The notes: generated by a model not told the origin, from the letters alone. 35,452 nucleotides of DNA from Halieaceae bacterium (GCA_003331685.1 QOPK01000003.1:1-35452); one strand, 5' to 3'; shown: positions 9,732 through 19,797, counted from the stretch's first letter. Translations and numbers: made by a program.

Positions 9732-10507
9732 GAGGCTGTCCCCTGTCGCAGGTTTTCAAGCAACGGCTTGAAGCCCTGCTCACCCAGCCAGTAGCGCACC
9801 AGTTTATCCACGCCCTTAGTCGTCAGCGTCGCACCTGAGAGGCCATCCACCTGCCATTGCTTCTCATTAGAACCCATTGGCACCGAGCCTTTCAGAACCT
9901 GAATGGCCACCTGACCACCCTGGTAAACCTGCTTGCCAGGCCAAATCGACTTCCAGTTGGGGTTATCGATTTCTCCACCGAGACCAGGGGTCTCGCCGTG
10001 TTCGTAAAATCCGAGTCCCGCCACCGTGTTGCCGTCAGACTCCAGCGCCATAAAGCCGTACATGGTTGACCACAGGCCGTAGCCGCGGATCGGTAAAATA
10101 ATTTTGTCCAGACCGCCGGTATCATCCCGCACAAGATAAACCAGCGCCTGGTCCTCGCGACGCACCAGCTTGGCGGGATCCTCGTCACCCGCTAGCGCGC
10201 GCGACTGGCTAGGGTCTTTTGCCGCCTCGCGCTGGTCAAAGCTCGCGGGATCAATGCCGTCAATGAAGCGGCCCTCATCAAGGTCCACAACGCGGGTTTC
10301 CACCTGCTCAAACTGTTCTTCCACAGACATCGACGGATCAAGCAGACCCGCCGCCATCAGAATATTCCGCTTTAAGTCCAGGGTTTTATTGGCTTGCTGC
10401 GCCGGCTTTAACAACACCGCTGCGGTGGAGACCACCATGGAACACACCAGGCATAGCCCCACCGCAACCGTAAGGATGCGTCCCAGCCCTTCTCCGCTAG
10501 CTGACAC
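9728..10507 (-). CDS. nqrC: Na+-translocating NADH:quinone reductase subunit C
   Basis: NqrC carries a covalent FMN on a periplasmic domain. The 259-residue protein has one N-terminal helix (about 10-33) and the flavinylation motif SGAT with Thr227, followed by LTTKGVD. It is therefore a substrate of the ApbE encoded in the same operon. The start is GTG at 10507, overlapping the nqrB stop by 11 bases; no better in-frame start precedes the helix. Confidence 0.97.
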   Translation of the reverse strand: MSASGEGLGRILTVAVGLCLVCSMVVSTAAVLLKPAQQANKTLDLKRNILMAAGLLDPSMSVEEQFEQVETRVVDLDEGRFIDGIDPASFDQREAAKDPSQSRALAGDEDPAKLVRREDQALVYLVRDDTGGLDKIILPIRGYGLWSTMYGFMALESDGNTVAGLGFYEHGETPGLGGEIDNPNWKSIWPGKQVYQGGQVAIQVLKGSVPMGSNEKQWQVDGLSGATLTTKGVDKLVRYWLGEQGFKPLLENLRQGTAS

Positions 10508-11696
10508 GTGCAGCCCTCCTCTTAATATTGGCGCTCACTGCAAAGTGATCAAATAATGGCGCAAACAGATTGGCAAACAGGATTGCCAGCATCATGCCCT
10601 CCGGGAACGCTGGGTTGACCACGCGAATCAGCACACACATTACGCCGATCAAAATGCCGTAGAGCCAGCGGCCCTGATCAGTCATTGCGGACGAAACGGG
10701 GTCAGTAGCCATGAAGAAGGCACCGAAGGCAAAACCGCCGACTACCATGTGCCAGTGCCAGGGCATGGCAAACGCAGGATTGGAGGCTGACCCCACACTA
10801 TTCAGTAGCAACGCGAAACCGATCATGCCGACGAAACAGCCCGCCACCACTCGCCAGGATGCAATCCCCTGAAGAATCAGCAACAAACCACCGATCATGA
10901 TCATTAGGGTCGAAGTCTCACCAATAGAGCCCGGGATCGTGCCCACGAAAGCATCCCACCAGGTGTAGGCCTCTGTTAGACCCGCCATACCCTCCGCCGC
11001 GACGACACCCAGGGGTGTAGCGCCGGAATAACCGTCTACCGCCGTCCAGACAGCGTCGCCAGAGATCTGCGCGGGATAGGCAAAGTACAGAAACGCTCTG
11101 CCTGTAAGCGCCGGGTTCAGGAAGTTCTTACCGGTACCACCAAACACTTCTTTACCGATGACCACACCAAAGCTAATGCCCATGGCGGCTTGCCACAGAG
11201 GTAGATCAGGCGGCAGTGTCAGGGTGAACAGAATAGAGGTGACGAAAAAGCCTTCATTCACCTCGTGACCTCGCCGCATGGCGAACAGTACTTCCCAAAA
11301 TCCACCAGCAATGAAGGTCACCAGATACAGCGGCAGAAAATGCACAAGACCGTAGAGCATGTTGTGCCAGATATTCGCGGCGTCGTGCCCGCCTAGCGCT
11401 GCCACAATGCCGCCCCGCCAGCCGTCCAACGCGCCGCCGGAGACCGCCAGCACATCGTTAGCCTGCAGGCCAATGTTGTACATGCCGTAGAACATGGCGG
11501 GGAATGTCGCCAGCCACACCGTGATCATGATGCGCTTTAAATCAATGCCATCCCTCACATGGGCGTTGGCGCGGGTGACGCTGCCGGGCGAATAAAAAAT
11601 CGTGTCCACGGCCTCGTAGAGCGCATACCAACTTTCGAACCGGCCTCCCGGCTTGAAGTGCGGTTCAATGGCATCTAGCTGTTGTCGCAGTCCCAT
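10497..11696 (-). CDS. nqrB: Na+-translocating NADH:quinone reductase subunit B
   Basis: NqrB is the largest membrane subunit, proposed to hold the Na+ path, riboflavin and a covalent FMN. The 399-residue protein is rich in membrane helices and contains [10 protein letters not shown], where Thr227 is the predicted FMN attachment residue, plus [12 protein letters not shown] and a C-terminal LFAPLFDHF. The ATG lies 3 bases after the nqrA stop. Confidence 0.97.
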   Translation of the reverse strand: MGLRQQLDAIEPHFKPGGRFESWYALYEAVDTIFYSPGSVTRANAHVRDGIDLKRIMITVWLATFPAMFYGMYNIGLQANDVLAVSGGALDGWRGGIVAALGGHDAANIWHNMLYGLVHFLPLYLVTFIAGGFWEVLFAMRRGHEVNEGFFVTSILFTLTLPPDLPLWQAAMGISFGVVIGKEVFGGTGKNFLNPALTGRAFLYFAYPAQISGDAVWTAVDGYSGATPLGVVAAEGMAGLTEAYTWWDAFVGTIPGSIGETSTLMIMIGGLLLILQGIASWRVVAGCFVGMIGFALLLNSVGSASNPAFAMPWHWHMVVGGFAFGAFFMATDPVSSAMTDQGRWLYGILIGVMCVLIRVVNPAFPEGMMLAILFANLFAPLFDHFAVSANIKRRAARVS

Positions 11697-11699
11697 GTG

Positions 11700-13055
11700 T
11701 CAGCCTTCCTTCTCGATTCGCGTCAGGTTATCCCTGAGAATTCCGCCGTATTCGTATTTGCCCGGGCACACATAGGTGCAGAGCGCCAGATCCTCTTCAT
11801 CAAGCTCAAGGCAACCCAGTGCCTGCGCCGTCTCGGTGTCCCCCACCAGTAGGGCCCTCAATAACTGAGTTGGCAAAATATCCAGCGGCATCACTTTTTC
11901 ATAGGCGCCCACCGGCACCATCGCGCGCTCTGACCCGTTGGTGTTGGTCGACATGGCCAACGGCTTGCTGCCAAGCCAGCTCGACAAATAAATCCCCTTC
12001 ACTGAGTGTTTGCTCACTCCCGGTGATAGCCAGCCCATAAACGCGCGCTCGCGCCCCTCGGGCAATAGCGCCACCTGCTGGTGATAGCGCCCTAAATACG
12101 CGGTATCGCTCTGCACCGCTCTGCCACCCAGCACCGAACCGGATAACAGTCGGGCGTCCTCTCCTTCACCCTCGCCAGCAACCAGCGCCTGCAAGTCAGC
12201 CCCTACCCGGCTCAGCACCAGACGCGGGCGGCTCACAGAGGGGCCGGCCAAAGCAACGACACGCTCGACATAGAGCGCACCATCCAAAAACAGTCTCCCC
12301 ACAGCGATCACGTCCTGATATCCAATAGTCCAGGCTATTCGCTCTAGTGAGGCGCCCATCAAGAAATGGACGTGAGTTCCGGCGAGTCCCGCGGGATGCG
12401 GCCCGGCAAAATCGTGTCGAGAAATGCGCTGATGTGCCGCCTGCGGCATGTCAGCACCGGGTGCGGCGCACAGATACACGGGGCAATCCACCAAATTGGC
12501 GAGCAGTGTCTGGCCTAGCTCAAAGGCCTCGGCCTCGCGTGCAATCACCTGCTGCGGGTCTGGCGCGTGGGGCTGGGTATCGATTGCGGTAATAAAGAGT
12601 CCGGCCGGGCTCGTTGCAGGGTCTGCAACACGTCCAAAAGGCCTCGCCCTCAGGGCAGTCCACTGTCCCGACTGAATCAGCTGGTTTTTGATGACATCGG
12701 CAGACAGCTCGCGCGCAGCCTCGGCAGCATATTGGTCAAACGACGCGGCGCCATCGCCGTCAATCTCAACGACCACTGACTGGAACGTTCGCTTTGCGCC
12801 GCGATTAATGGCGGATATGCGCCCACCGGCTGGCGAGGTGTAGCGAACCCCTTCGCACTTTTTGTCGGTAAAGAGCAGGTCGCCTCGCTTGACGACATCC
12901 CCTACCTGCACGGCCATGGTGGGCTTCATGCCGTGGTAATCGTCGCCCAACAATCCCACCGCGCGCGCGGCCACGGCAGTATCCAGATCCCCAGACGGCG
13001 CGCCGGCCAGAGGGATATCCAAACCGCGCTTGATTTTTATCATGTCGTTGCTCAT
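11700..13055 (-). CDS. nqrA: Na+-translocating NADH:quinone reductase subunit A
   Basis: NqrA is the cytoplasmic quinone-associated subunit and first gene of the operon. The protein of about 451 residues has the family start IKIKRGLDIPLAG, then MKPTMAVQVGDVVKRGDLLF, TSPAGGRISAINRGAKR and a C-terminal CTYVCPGKYEYG. The frame is open to 13097. The ATG at 13055 (MSND...) has an acceptable GGACAGG ribosome site four bases upstream, and the ATG at 13043 (MIKI...) matches the Vibrio start but has no visible site, so 13055 is chosen. The 223 bases upstream hold inverted repeats and probably the operon promoter. Confidence 0.95.
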   Translation of the reverse strand: MSNDMIKIKRGLDIPLAGAPSGDLDTAVAARAVGLLGDDYHGMKPTMAVQVGDVVKRGDLLFTDKKCEGVRYTSPAGGRISAINRGAKRTFQSVVVEIDGDGAASFDQYAAEAARELSADVIKNQLIQSGQWTALRARPFGRVADPATSPAGLFITAIDTQPHAPDPQQVIAREAEAFELGQTLLANLVDCPVYLCAAPGADMPQAAHQRISRHDFAGPHPAGLAGTHVHFLMGASLERIAWTIGYQDVIAVGRLFLDGALYVERVVALAGPSVSRPRLVLSRVGADLQALVAGEGEGEDARLLSGSVLGGRAVQSDTAYLGRYHQQVALLPEGRERAFMGWLSPGVSKHSVKGIYLSSWLGSKPLAMSTNTNGSERAMVPVGAYEKVMPLDILPTQLLRALLVGDTETAQALGCLELDEEDLALCTYVCPGKYEYGGILRDNLTRIEKEG

Positions 13056-13103
13056 TTGCCTGTCCGCGTTTTCCCCCAAGCACACCATTCCCTGCACCGC
13101 ATG

Positions 13104-13121
13104 CCGAAGTCTTTACTTCGG
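13104..13121. repeat. Inverted repeat in the nqrA leader
   Basis: A perfect 7-base inverted repeat, CCGAAGT-CTTT-ACTTCGG, lies 49-66 bases upstream of the chosen nqrA start. It can form a short hairpin on either strand. No run of T follows it in the direction of nqr transcription, so it does not look like a rho-independent terminator. It may be an operator or a leader-RNA hairpin; the role is unknown. Confidence 0.5.
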
Positions 13122-13242
13122 GGCGGCGCTGGCACTGTCATATTAGGGGCAACCCCCCCAGACATGTTGCGCGTACTGCAGACCGGGGGCTTCTTAAGGC
13201 CGGGCCGTGAGGCTCTTGTCGGTCGCGCGTATTCTATTCGAC

Positions 13243-13276
13243 TTGCCCTGCCAAGGCCAACCCAAAACGAGGGCAA
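13243..13276. repeat. Inverted repeat just after the GAPDH gene
   Basis: TTGCCCT (13243-13249) pairs perfectly with AGGGCAA (13270-13276) across a 20-base loop, starting 3 bases past the end of the GAPDH-like gene. The placement suits a transcription end for that gene, but there is no T-run, so a rho-independent terminator is not supported. Confidence 0.35.
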
Positions 13277-13278
13277 AA

Positions 13279-14763
13279 TCAGAGCGGATAAGAACCTCCT
13301 GTGGGGTATGTCTGGTAACGGATCCCCGCCATTCGCTCCAGTACACGGTAGACCTGGCAGCTGTATCCGTACTCGTTGTCATACCACAGATACAGCACCG
13401 CCTGACTACCGTTCACAATGGTCGCTTTGGCATCAAAGACGCAGGCTGCACGGGAGCCCACGAAGTCGCTGGACACCACCTCGGGTGAATTCGAGTAATC
13501 GATCTGCTTCTTCATGCTGGAGTGGAGTGCTGTCTCGCGCATGAACTCATTCAACTCGTCTCGCGTGGTCGAGCGGTTCAGCGTCAAGTTGAGAATCGCC
13601 ATGGACACATTGGGGGTGGGCACCCGGATCGCGTTACCAGTGAGCTTGCCCTCAAGCTGAGGGAGCACTTTCGAGACCGCCTTGGCAGCGCCCGTCTCGG
13701 TCAGCACCATATTCAACGCCGCGCTGCGCCCGCGCCGCTCAGCCTTGTGATAGTTGTCGATGAGATTCTGGTCGTTGGTGTAAGCGTGAACCGTTTCCAC
13801 ATGTCCGGCACTGATGCCGTACTCGTCGTCCGCGGCTTTCAACACCGGCACAATCGCATTGGTAGTGCACGAGGCTGCTGACAAAATACTGTCATCGTCG
13901 GCAATCTCGCCGTCGTTGATACCGGCAACAATATTTTTAATATCGCCCTTACCAGGCGCAGTCAGGATGACCTTGGCCACACCCTTGGCCTGAAGGTGCC
14001 GCGACAAACCGGCCTCGTCACGCCACACCCCGGTGTTATCAATCACAATACAACGATTGATACCGTACTCGGTGTAATCGATTTCCTCAGGCGAATCCGT
14101 ATAAATCACCTTGATCTCATTGCCGTTGGCAACAAACGACTGGCGCTCTTCATCGACCCGAATAGTGCCCTGAAAAACGCCATGGACCGAATCACGCCTG
14201 AGCAAGCTGGCGCGCTTGAGGAGGTCATCCTCAGCCTTGCCTCGCCGCACCACCACAGCCCGCAAGCGTAGACTATCACCGCCGTCGGTTTTGGCGATGA
14301 GAATGCGTGCCATCAGACGGCCAATGCGACCGAATCCGTAAAGCACCACATCGACGGGCTCGTCGACGGGTTTGTGGGTAGAGCCCACCAGATACTCGAG
14401 CTCCTGAGCGACGTACTCCCCGATACTCAATCCCTCTCCCGCGCCCTTGTCGTAGTAAGCAACGGCGAGCCTGCCGATATCGAGGTGGCAGGGGCCAAGT
14501 TCCAATTGACTGACGGCATCCAGCACAGGGGCGGTCTCAAACTCGGACAGCTCGTTGGCCTCCATCTGCCTGACCCAGCGATGGCTCTTCATGATGTCTA
14601 GGACTGACTGATTCACCAGTGACCGACCGTAGATGTAGCACTTCACGTTGCGCTCGCGGGACAGATTGCCCACCACAGGAATCATGGCCTCGGCCAGGGC
14701 CTCCCGCTCTTTCCAGTCGGAAAAATAATCATCGGGGCGCGGGCGTTTTCTATCTTCAGTCAC
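13279..14763 (-). CDS. Glyceraldehyde-3-phosphate dehydrogenase-like protein with long N-terminal extension
   Basis: The protein has 494 residues, against about 330 for ordinary GAPDH. The Rossmann motif GFGRIGR appears only at 143-149, leaving an extra N-terminal region of about 135 residues of unknown fold. The catalytic domain is complete: SAASCTTN with Cys299, His326 in HAYTND, and WYDNEYGYS near the end. Oxidoreductive phosphorylation of glyceraldehyde 3-phosphate is therefore likely. The second beta strand of the cofactor fold ends AVVVRRG, without the acidic residue typical of NAD-specific enzymes, so NADP(H) use is possible. A long GAPDH of this kind lies between nqrA and mfd in Pseudomonas aeruginosa. 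The start is GTG at 14763, with GAGG upstream. It is divergent from mfd across 185 bases. Confidence 0.88.
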   Translation of the reverse strand: MTEDRKRPRPDDYFSDWKEREALAEAMIPVVGNLSRERNVKCYIYGRSLVNQSVLDIMKSHRWVRQMEANELSEFETAPVLDAVSQLELGPCHLDIGRLAVAYYDKGAGEGLSIGEYVAQELEYLVGSTHKPVDEPVDVVLYGFGRIGRLMARILIAKTDGGDSLRLRAVVVRRGKAEDDLLKRASLLRRDSVHGVFQGTIRVDEERQSFVANGNEIKVIYTDSPEEIDYTEYGINRCIVIDNTGVWRDEAGLSRHLQAKGVAKVILTAPGKGDIKNIVAGINDGEIADDDSILSAASCTTNAIVPVLKAADDEYGISAGHVETVHAYTNDQNLIDNYHKAERRGRSAALNMVLTETGAAKAVSKVLPQLEGKLTGNAIRVPTPNVSMAILNLTLNRSTTRDELNEFMRETALHSSMKKQIDYSNSPEVVSSDFVGSRAACVFDAKATIVNGSQAVLYLWYDNEYGYSCQVYRVLERMAGIRYQTYPTGGSYPL

Positions 14764-14948
14764 GGAGGTTCCTCTTATCGTTATCGGACGTCAAAGTGGC
14801 TTAGTCGGGATGTTGCCGCTCACTGGCGACTGCCCGCGGCCCTCTGGCCGGCGCGTATTATCAGATCTGCACCCGCACCGAAGCAACCTCAACCGCACTT
14901 TTCGGTGGTTGCCAGCCAGACTCGCCACTAAAATGAGCACCCCAGCTG

Positions 14949-17900
14949 ATGACTGACGCTATGTTTCACCCTCTGATCAAAGACACCCCCTGGCCCGCTA
15001 AGGCGGGGTCCCGCACAGCCCTAGGCCCCTTACCCGGTGCGGCCAGCACGGCGGCCATCGCTGAGCTGGCCGCACGAGCCGACATAAAACGGCCCATCGT
15101 GGTACTGGTTGCCAGCTCAAGCGAGGCACATTCGCTGGAGCGGGAGCTACCGCTGTTCTTAGCCGACCCCATCCCGATACTGACACTGCCCGACTGGGAA
15201 ACGCTGCCCTACGACCACTTTTCTCCACATCAAGATATTGTGTCGCAGCGACTTCGCACGCTTTATGAGTTACCCAAGCTTCGCCATGGCATTGTGATCC
15301 TACCGATCACCACCGCCATGCTGCGGACGCCCCCCCAGCACTACGTAGAGGGCAACACGCTTGACCTTAGCGTGGGAGACACGTTTGAGGCGGACAGCTT
15401 TACCAAAAGCCTCGCACTCAATGGCTATCGAGCCGTTGAGACGGTTTTCGAACATGGCGAATTTGCGGTGCGCGGCGCCCTGCTGGACGTGTTTCCAATG
15501 GGAAGTGATATGCCCTACCGCATCGACCTACTGGACAACGAGGTCGAAACCCTCCGGACGTTTGATTCAGAAACCCAGCGCACCGTTGACCGCGTCGAAC
15601 GCATTAAATTGATGCCCGCCCGGGAGTTTCCGATCGGCGGCGATGCTACCCATCGTTTCCAAATGGCGTGGTTTGAGAGCTTCGAAGGAGACGCTGATCT
15701 CTGTCCCGCGTTCACTGAAATCAGTGCCGGACGCGTACCCGGCGGCGCGGAGTACTACCTGCCCCTCTTTTTTGAGCAGTGCGGCACCGTGTTTGACTAT
15801 CTCTCGGACAATGCGGCGCTCATCCTGCTAGGGGATCACTACGGTGCAGCACAACGGTATTGGTCAGAAATTACCGGACGGTTCGAGGAGTACGGCATCG
15901 ATCCCAGGCGGCCCCTGCTGCCGCCTCAGCGCGGTTTCATACCGGTCGAGGAAATCTACTCCCAACTGGGGGACTATGCCGTTCTCGAACTCAAACCAGA
16001 CGAGCAATCGCCCGCCCATGCCAGAACCAATCTCAAAGCGCCGCCGCTGCTGACAGAGGCCGACGGACCTGGCGCCTATCAGGAAAAGCTGGCGCGCTTT
16101 ATCGAAGATCATCAAGGCCCGGTATTGCTGTGTGCCGAGAGCCAGGGTCGGCGGGAGATGCTACTGGAAAGCCTGGCCAAGGTAGGCCTACACCCAGAAG
16201 CCTGCGATAACTGGCCCGGGTTTGTCGGCAGCCACGTTGATTTTGGGATCACCGTCGCACCGGTCGACCGCGGGCTATACGCCGGACCCGGACAGCCCAC
16301 CCTGATTTGCGAGGCGCAGCTGTTCGGGCAACGCGTGGCCCAGAGGCGTCGACGCGCAAGACAGCAAGAGACCGACACCGACGCGATCATTCGGGACCTA
16401 ACGGAACTCAGGCAGGGATTACCCGTTGTGCACATCGAGCACGGCGTCGGTCGTTACCTCGGGCTACAGATCTTGGAGATCGATGGAGACCCTGCCGAGT
16501 TCCTGTTACTCGAGTACGCGGAGGGCAATAAACTGTACGTGCCCGTCGGTTCGCTCCACCTGATCAGCCGCTACACCGCGGGTGACCCGGATACCGCGCC
16601 GCTGCACCGACTGGGCAGTGAGCAGTGGGAGAAAGCACGCCGCAAGGCCCGGGAACGCGCCGCAGATGTAGCAGCGCAGCTACTCGATGTTTACGCGAGG
16701 CGCGAGGCCCGAGTTGGCCACGCGCACGAGCTGGACGAAACCAAATGGCAGCAGTTTTGCGAGGGCTTTCCCTTTGAGGAAACGCCTGATCAGGCCGCCG
16801 CCATCACCGCCGTCAAGGACGACATGTGCGCACCCAAGGTGATGGATCGCCTGGTGTGCGGCGATGTGGGCTTTGGCAAGACCGAGGTCGCCATGCGCGC
16901 CGCCTTCATTGCCGCACAGAATGGCCGTCAGACTGCGATTCTGGTCCCCACCACCCTGCTGGCCAGCCAGCACCATGCCAACTTCCGCGACCGGTTTGCC
17001 GGCTGGCCCTATACCGTTGAGGTGGTCTCGCGCTTTCAATCTGCAAAGGACCTCGAGCACATCATTGCCCGCGTGAAGAGTGGCGAGATAGATATTCTTG
17101 TGGGCACCCACAAACTGCTACAGAGCGATTTTGGCTTTCGCGATCTTGGCCTTCTGATCATCGACGAGGAGCATCGCTTTGGCGTGAAGCAGAAGGAGGC
17201 GATCAAGGCACTACGGGCCGAGGTCGACATCCTCGCCATGACGGCGACGCCCATCCCCCGTACCCTTAATATGGCTCTCGGTGGCCTGCGCGATCTCTCC
17301 ATCATTGCGACACCACCCGCGCGCAGACTCTCGATCAAGACCTTTATACGGGAGCACAGTATTGCTCTCGTTAAAGAGGCGGTGTTGCGCGAGACACTAC
17401 GTGGGGGTCAGGTTTTCTATCTCCACAACGAGGTAAGGACCATCGAGGAAAGCGCGCGCAAACTTGGCGAGCTGCTGCCAGAACTATCGATCGGTGTCGC
17501 GCACGGGCAATTGCGTGAGCAGGCGCTGGAAAAAGTGATGTCAGATTTCTATCATCAGCATCACCATATTCTGGTCTGCTCCACGATTATCGAGACCGGC
17601 ATTGATATCCCCAATGCGAATACCATCATCATTGAACGCGCTGATAAATTCGGCCTCGCGCAATTGCACCAGTTGCGGGGTCGCGTAGGCCGTTCGCATC
17701 ATCAGGCCTACGCCTACCTCCTCAGCCCACCGCGATCTGTGATCACCTCCGATGCGCAAAAACGCCTTGAGGCGATCGAAGCGGCGGGCGATCTGGGCGC
17801 CGGCTATCAATTGGCCTCCCATGACATGGAGATCCGCGGCGCGGGAGAACTGCTAGGAGCCGAACAATCCGGACAGATCAATCAGGTGGGATTCTCTCTC

Positions 17901-18419
17901 TATCTCAGTATGCTCGAGAGCGCTGTTGCTGCACTCCGCCGGGGGGACATTCCCGATATCGATCAACCGCTGGACACCGGTACCGAGGTCAAGCTGCATG
18001 TGCCCGCCCTGATCCCCGAGGACTATCTCCCCGACATCACGACACGACTGGTGCTTTACAAACGTATTGCTCAAGCGAACAACGCAGAGCAGCTGCGGGA
18101 GATTCAGGTCGAGATGATCGATCGGTTCGGTTTGCTGCCCGAACCCGTAAAAAACCTGTTTACCGCTGCATTGATCAAGGTGCGCGCTCAGCAGCTGGGT
18201 ATTAGCGAAATCGATATGACCGATGAGGGTGGTAGTATCGAATTTACCACCGCGACTGTTGTGGAACCCGCCGCCATCGTGAATCTAATCCAGTCTGATC
18301 CGCTGTGCTACAGCCTCTCCGGAAGCGGCAAGCTCAGAGTGAAAAAATCCCTGCCCACCCTCTCCTCAAGGGCAGAGTTCGTCGAAGCCCTGATATCCCC
18401 GTGGCTGGAAGCGGCATGA
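14949..18419 (+). CDS. mfd: Transcription-repair coupling factor Mfd
   Basis: Mfd removes RNA polymerase stalled at DNA damage and recruits UvrA. The 1156-residue protein has the full domain set. The N-terminal UvrB-like part has DWETLPYD and GALLDVFPMGS and lacks its own ATPase motif. The RNA-polymerase-interaction domain begins around residue 494 (EHGVGRYLGL). The RecG-like translocase has Walker A GDVGFGKTE (near 637), DEEH box (near 738), TATPIPRTL, and QLRGRVGRS in the second lobe. A C-terminal TRCF domain follows. The ATG at 14949 lacks a strong ribosome site; a second ATG four codons later is possible. The stop overlaps the csiV start as ATGA. Confidence 0.97.
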   Translation: MTDAMFHPLIKDTPWPAKAGSRTALGPLPGAASTAAIAELAARADIKRPIVVLVASSSEAHSLERELPLFLADPIPILTLPDWETLPYDHFSPHQDIVSQRLRTLYELPKLRHGIVILPITTAMLRTPPQHYVEGNTLDLSVGDTFEADSFTKSLALNGYRAVETVFEHGEFAVRGALLDVFPMGSDMPYRIDLLDNEVETLRTFDSETQRTVDRVERIKLMPAREFPIGGDATHRFQMAWFESFEGDADLCPAFTEISAGRVPGGAEYYLPLFFEQCGTVFDYLSDNAALILLGDHYGAAQRYWSEITGRFEEYGIDPRRPLLPPQRGFIPVEEIYSQLGDYAVLELKPDEQSPAHARTNLKAPPLLTEADGPGAYQEKLARFIEDHQGPVLLCAESQGRREMLLESLAKVGLHPEACDNWPGFVGSHVDFGITVAPVDRGLYAGPGQPTLICEAQLFGQRVAQRRRRARQQETDTDAIIRDLTELRQGLPVVHIEHGVGRYLGLQILEIDGDPAEFLLLEYAEGNKLYVPVGSLHLISRYTAGDPDTAPLHRLGSEQWEKARRKARERAADVAAQLLDVYARREARVGHAHELDETKWQQFCEGFPFEETPDQAAAITAVKDDMCAPKVMDRLVCGDVGFGKTEVAMRAAFIAAQNGRQTAILVPTTLLASQHHANFRDRFAGWPYTVEVVSRFQSAKDLEHIIARVKSGEIDILVGTHKLLQSDFGFRDLGLLIIDEEHRFGVKQKEAIKALRAEVDILAMTATPIPRTLNMALGGLRDLSIIATPPARRLSIKTFIREHSIALVKEAVLRETLRGGQVFYLHNEVRTIEESARKLGELLPELSIGVAHGQLREQALEKVMSDFYHQHHHILVCSTIIETGIDIPNANTIIIERADKFGLAQLHQLRGRVGRSHHQAYAYLLSPPRSVITSDAQKRLEAIEAAGDLGAGYQLASHDMEIRGAGELLGAEQSGQINQVGFSLYLSMLESAVAALRRGDIPDIDQPLDTGTEVKLHVPALIPEDYLPDITTRLVLYKRIAQANNAEQLREIQVEMIDRFGLLPEPVKNLFTAALIKVRAQQLGISEIDMTDEGGSIEFTTATVVEPAAIVNLIQSDPLCYSLSGSGKLRVKKSLPTLSSRAEFVEALISPWLEAA

Positions 18420-19780
18420 CTGTGCGCCCGAAAGGCGTGTACCTTGGCCTGGCGACCGCACTGACGCTGGTCAGCCTCACGCCACTCGCTGCGCCCCTAC
18501 CCGGTGGCTTTCAGCACTCGGGCTGGTATCAGTTTGAAGTCGTAGTGATGGTCGATACGCGAGCGGAGACGCTGGAAAGCGAGACCTGGCCGCTAATACC
18601 AAGAGTAGGCTATCCCGCGCGATGGCGCTGGATTCAGGACTCCGCAACGCAGCGTGCTCTGGAGGCAGAATATCCCGATGCAGTGGTGACCAACAGCCCC
18701 GCAGGCCATCTGACCGTGCGCCTTCCGACACCTCAGATCCCCCTGTGGAAGCCCGACACAGACATGCTCACCGAGGGCGACATGAGCCTCATCGATGACT
18801 TGATTGTGATCAGTCAAGGCTCAGACACCTTTGCTATGCTGACTGAAAAAGCTAGCTATGAGGATGCTGACGAGCCCGAATCGGAGGCGCCCCGCCCGCT
18901 GTTACCGTTTGAACAAATCGCGCCCGCAGAGGAGGAAAGCTCACCGCTGCTCGCCTTAGGGTCATTAGGTGTGGCCATGCCGAGTGAGGCTGGCGCGGAG
19001 GGCCCGATCAATATTCCTTTCGCGCCTGAAGTGGATGCTGTTTCGCTGGATCCCATCTCCGTATCGGCAAGAGCCATACCGACACCCGCACCGTTTCAGC
19101 AACGCCCTCTCGATCAACTGGCCCCGGGGCTCGCACGCTACCGACAGAGCAGCGAGGATGATGTGGTCGCTGCGGTTTCGTGGCTACAGGGCCCCAACAG
19201 CGAGACCCTGCCTATTTTGCTCCAGAAAGATAGCGATAACGGCTACCCGGTATTACAGGGCTTCATTCAGCTGGTGCCGCGGAACGACAGTTGGCGCCTC
19301 GGCATCAACTTTTGGGCCAACACCCGCGGGCACTACCTCCCGGAGATCTTTGAGATGCCCAGACCACCGGCCTCACCGCAACGTATCGCAGTGTTGGCGC
19401 CAGCCATCAGGCCAAACTTACCGGCTAGAGCGGGGATTGAGTTCAGCGACAGCGAGCGGCAAGACACAGCAGGGGGCTTGCTATGGACGGGCTTTGGCGA
19501 AGCTGAACTCGGTTACGAAAGTAGCAGCCCAACAGTAGCGTCAGAAGTAGAAGTGCCTGTCGCCCCGGAGTGGCCATGGCGGCATCTTGTGCATGTTGCC
19601 GACACCATCCCGCTGACAGAGAACCGGCTTCGGTACTACGACCACCCGATCATCAAGGTGCTGGCTATCTGGCGGGAGCTGAGTTGGTATGAACTTTATA
19701 TTGAGGGCCAGGATCTGATGAACGCCTCGCGTGCTGCCAGCGACTCCGTCGCCAAGACGCTCACCACGTCGGGCGAGTAA
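18416..19780 (+). CDS. csiV: CsiV-family secreted protein (PF10972)
   Basis: The 454-residue protein has a signal peptide (hydrophobic segment about 8-25, ending near LAAPLPGG). Then comes the segment WYQFEVVVMVDTR, typical of the CsiV family named for a Shewanella peptidoglycan-binding, cell-shape and D-amino-acid-related protein. The middle is acidic and proline-rich, and the C-terminal part has WRLGINFWANTRGHYLPE and HPIIKVLAIWRELSWYEL. The frame is open upstream inside mfd, but the ATG at 18416 overlaps the mfd stop and places the signal peptide at the true N-terminus. A gene of this family follows mfd in Pseudomonas as well. The role here is inferred from family only. Confidence 0.8.
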   Translation: MTVRPKGVYLGLATALTLVSLTPLAAPLPGGFQHSGWYQFEVVVMVDTRAETLESETWPLIPRVGYPARWRWIQDSATQRALEAEYPDAVVTNSPAGHLTVRLPTPQIPLWKPDTDMLTEGDMSLIDDLIVISQGSDTFAMLTEKASYEDADEPESEAPRPLLPFEQIAPAEEESSPLLALGSLGVAMPSEAGAEGPINIPFAPEVDAVSLDPISVSARAIPTPAPFQQRPLDQLAPGLARYRQSSEDDVVAAVSWLQGPNSETLPILLQKDSDNGYPVLQGFIQLVPRNDSWRLGINFWANTRGHYLPEIFEMPRPPASPQRIAVLAPAIRPNLPARAGIEFSDSERQDTAGGLLWTGFGEAELGYESSSPTVASEVEVPVAPEWPWRHLVHVADTIPLTENRLRYYDHPIIKVLAIWRELSWYELYIEGQDLMNASRAASDSVAKTLTTSGE

Positions 19781-19792
19781 CACACAGCCCGA
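19769..19792. repeat. Inverted repeat between convergent csiV and mscS-type genes
   Basis: TCGGGC (19769-19774) and GCCCGA (19787-19792) form a perfect 6-base stem around the csiV stop codon, in the 17-base gap between two convergent genes. It has no T-run on either strand. A shared transcription end is possible but weakly supported. Confidence 0.3.
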
Positions 19793-19797
19793 GTAAC

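Noticed and set aside
14890..14911. CAACCGC/GTGGTTG hairpin upstream of mfd as a regulatory element
   Set aside because: The stem needs a G-T pair and has alternative pairings; too weak to call without conservation.
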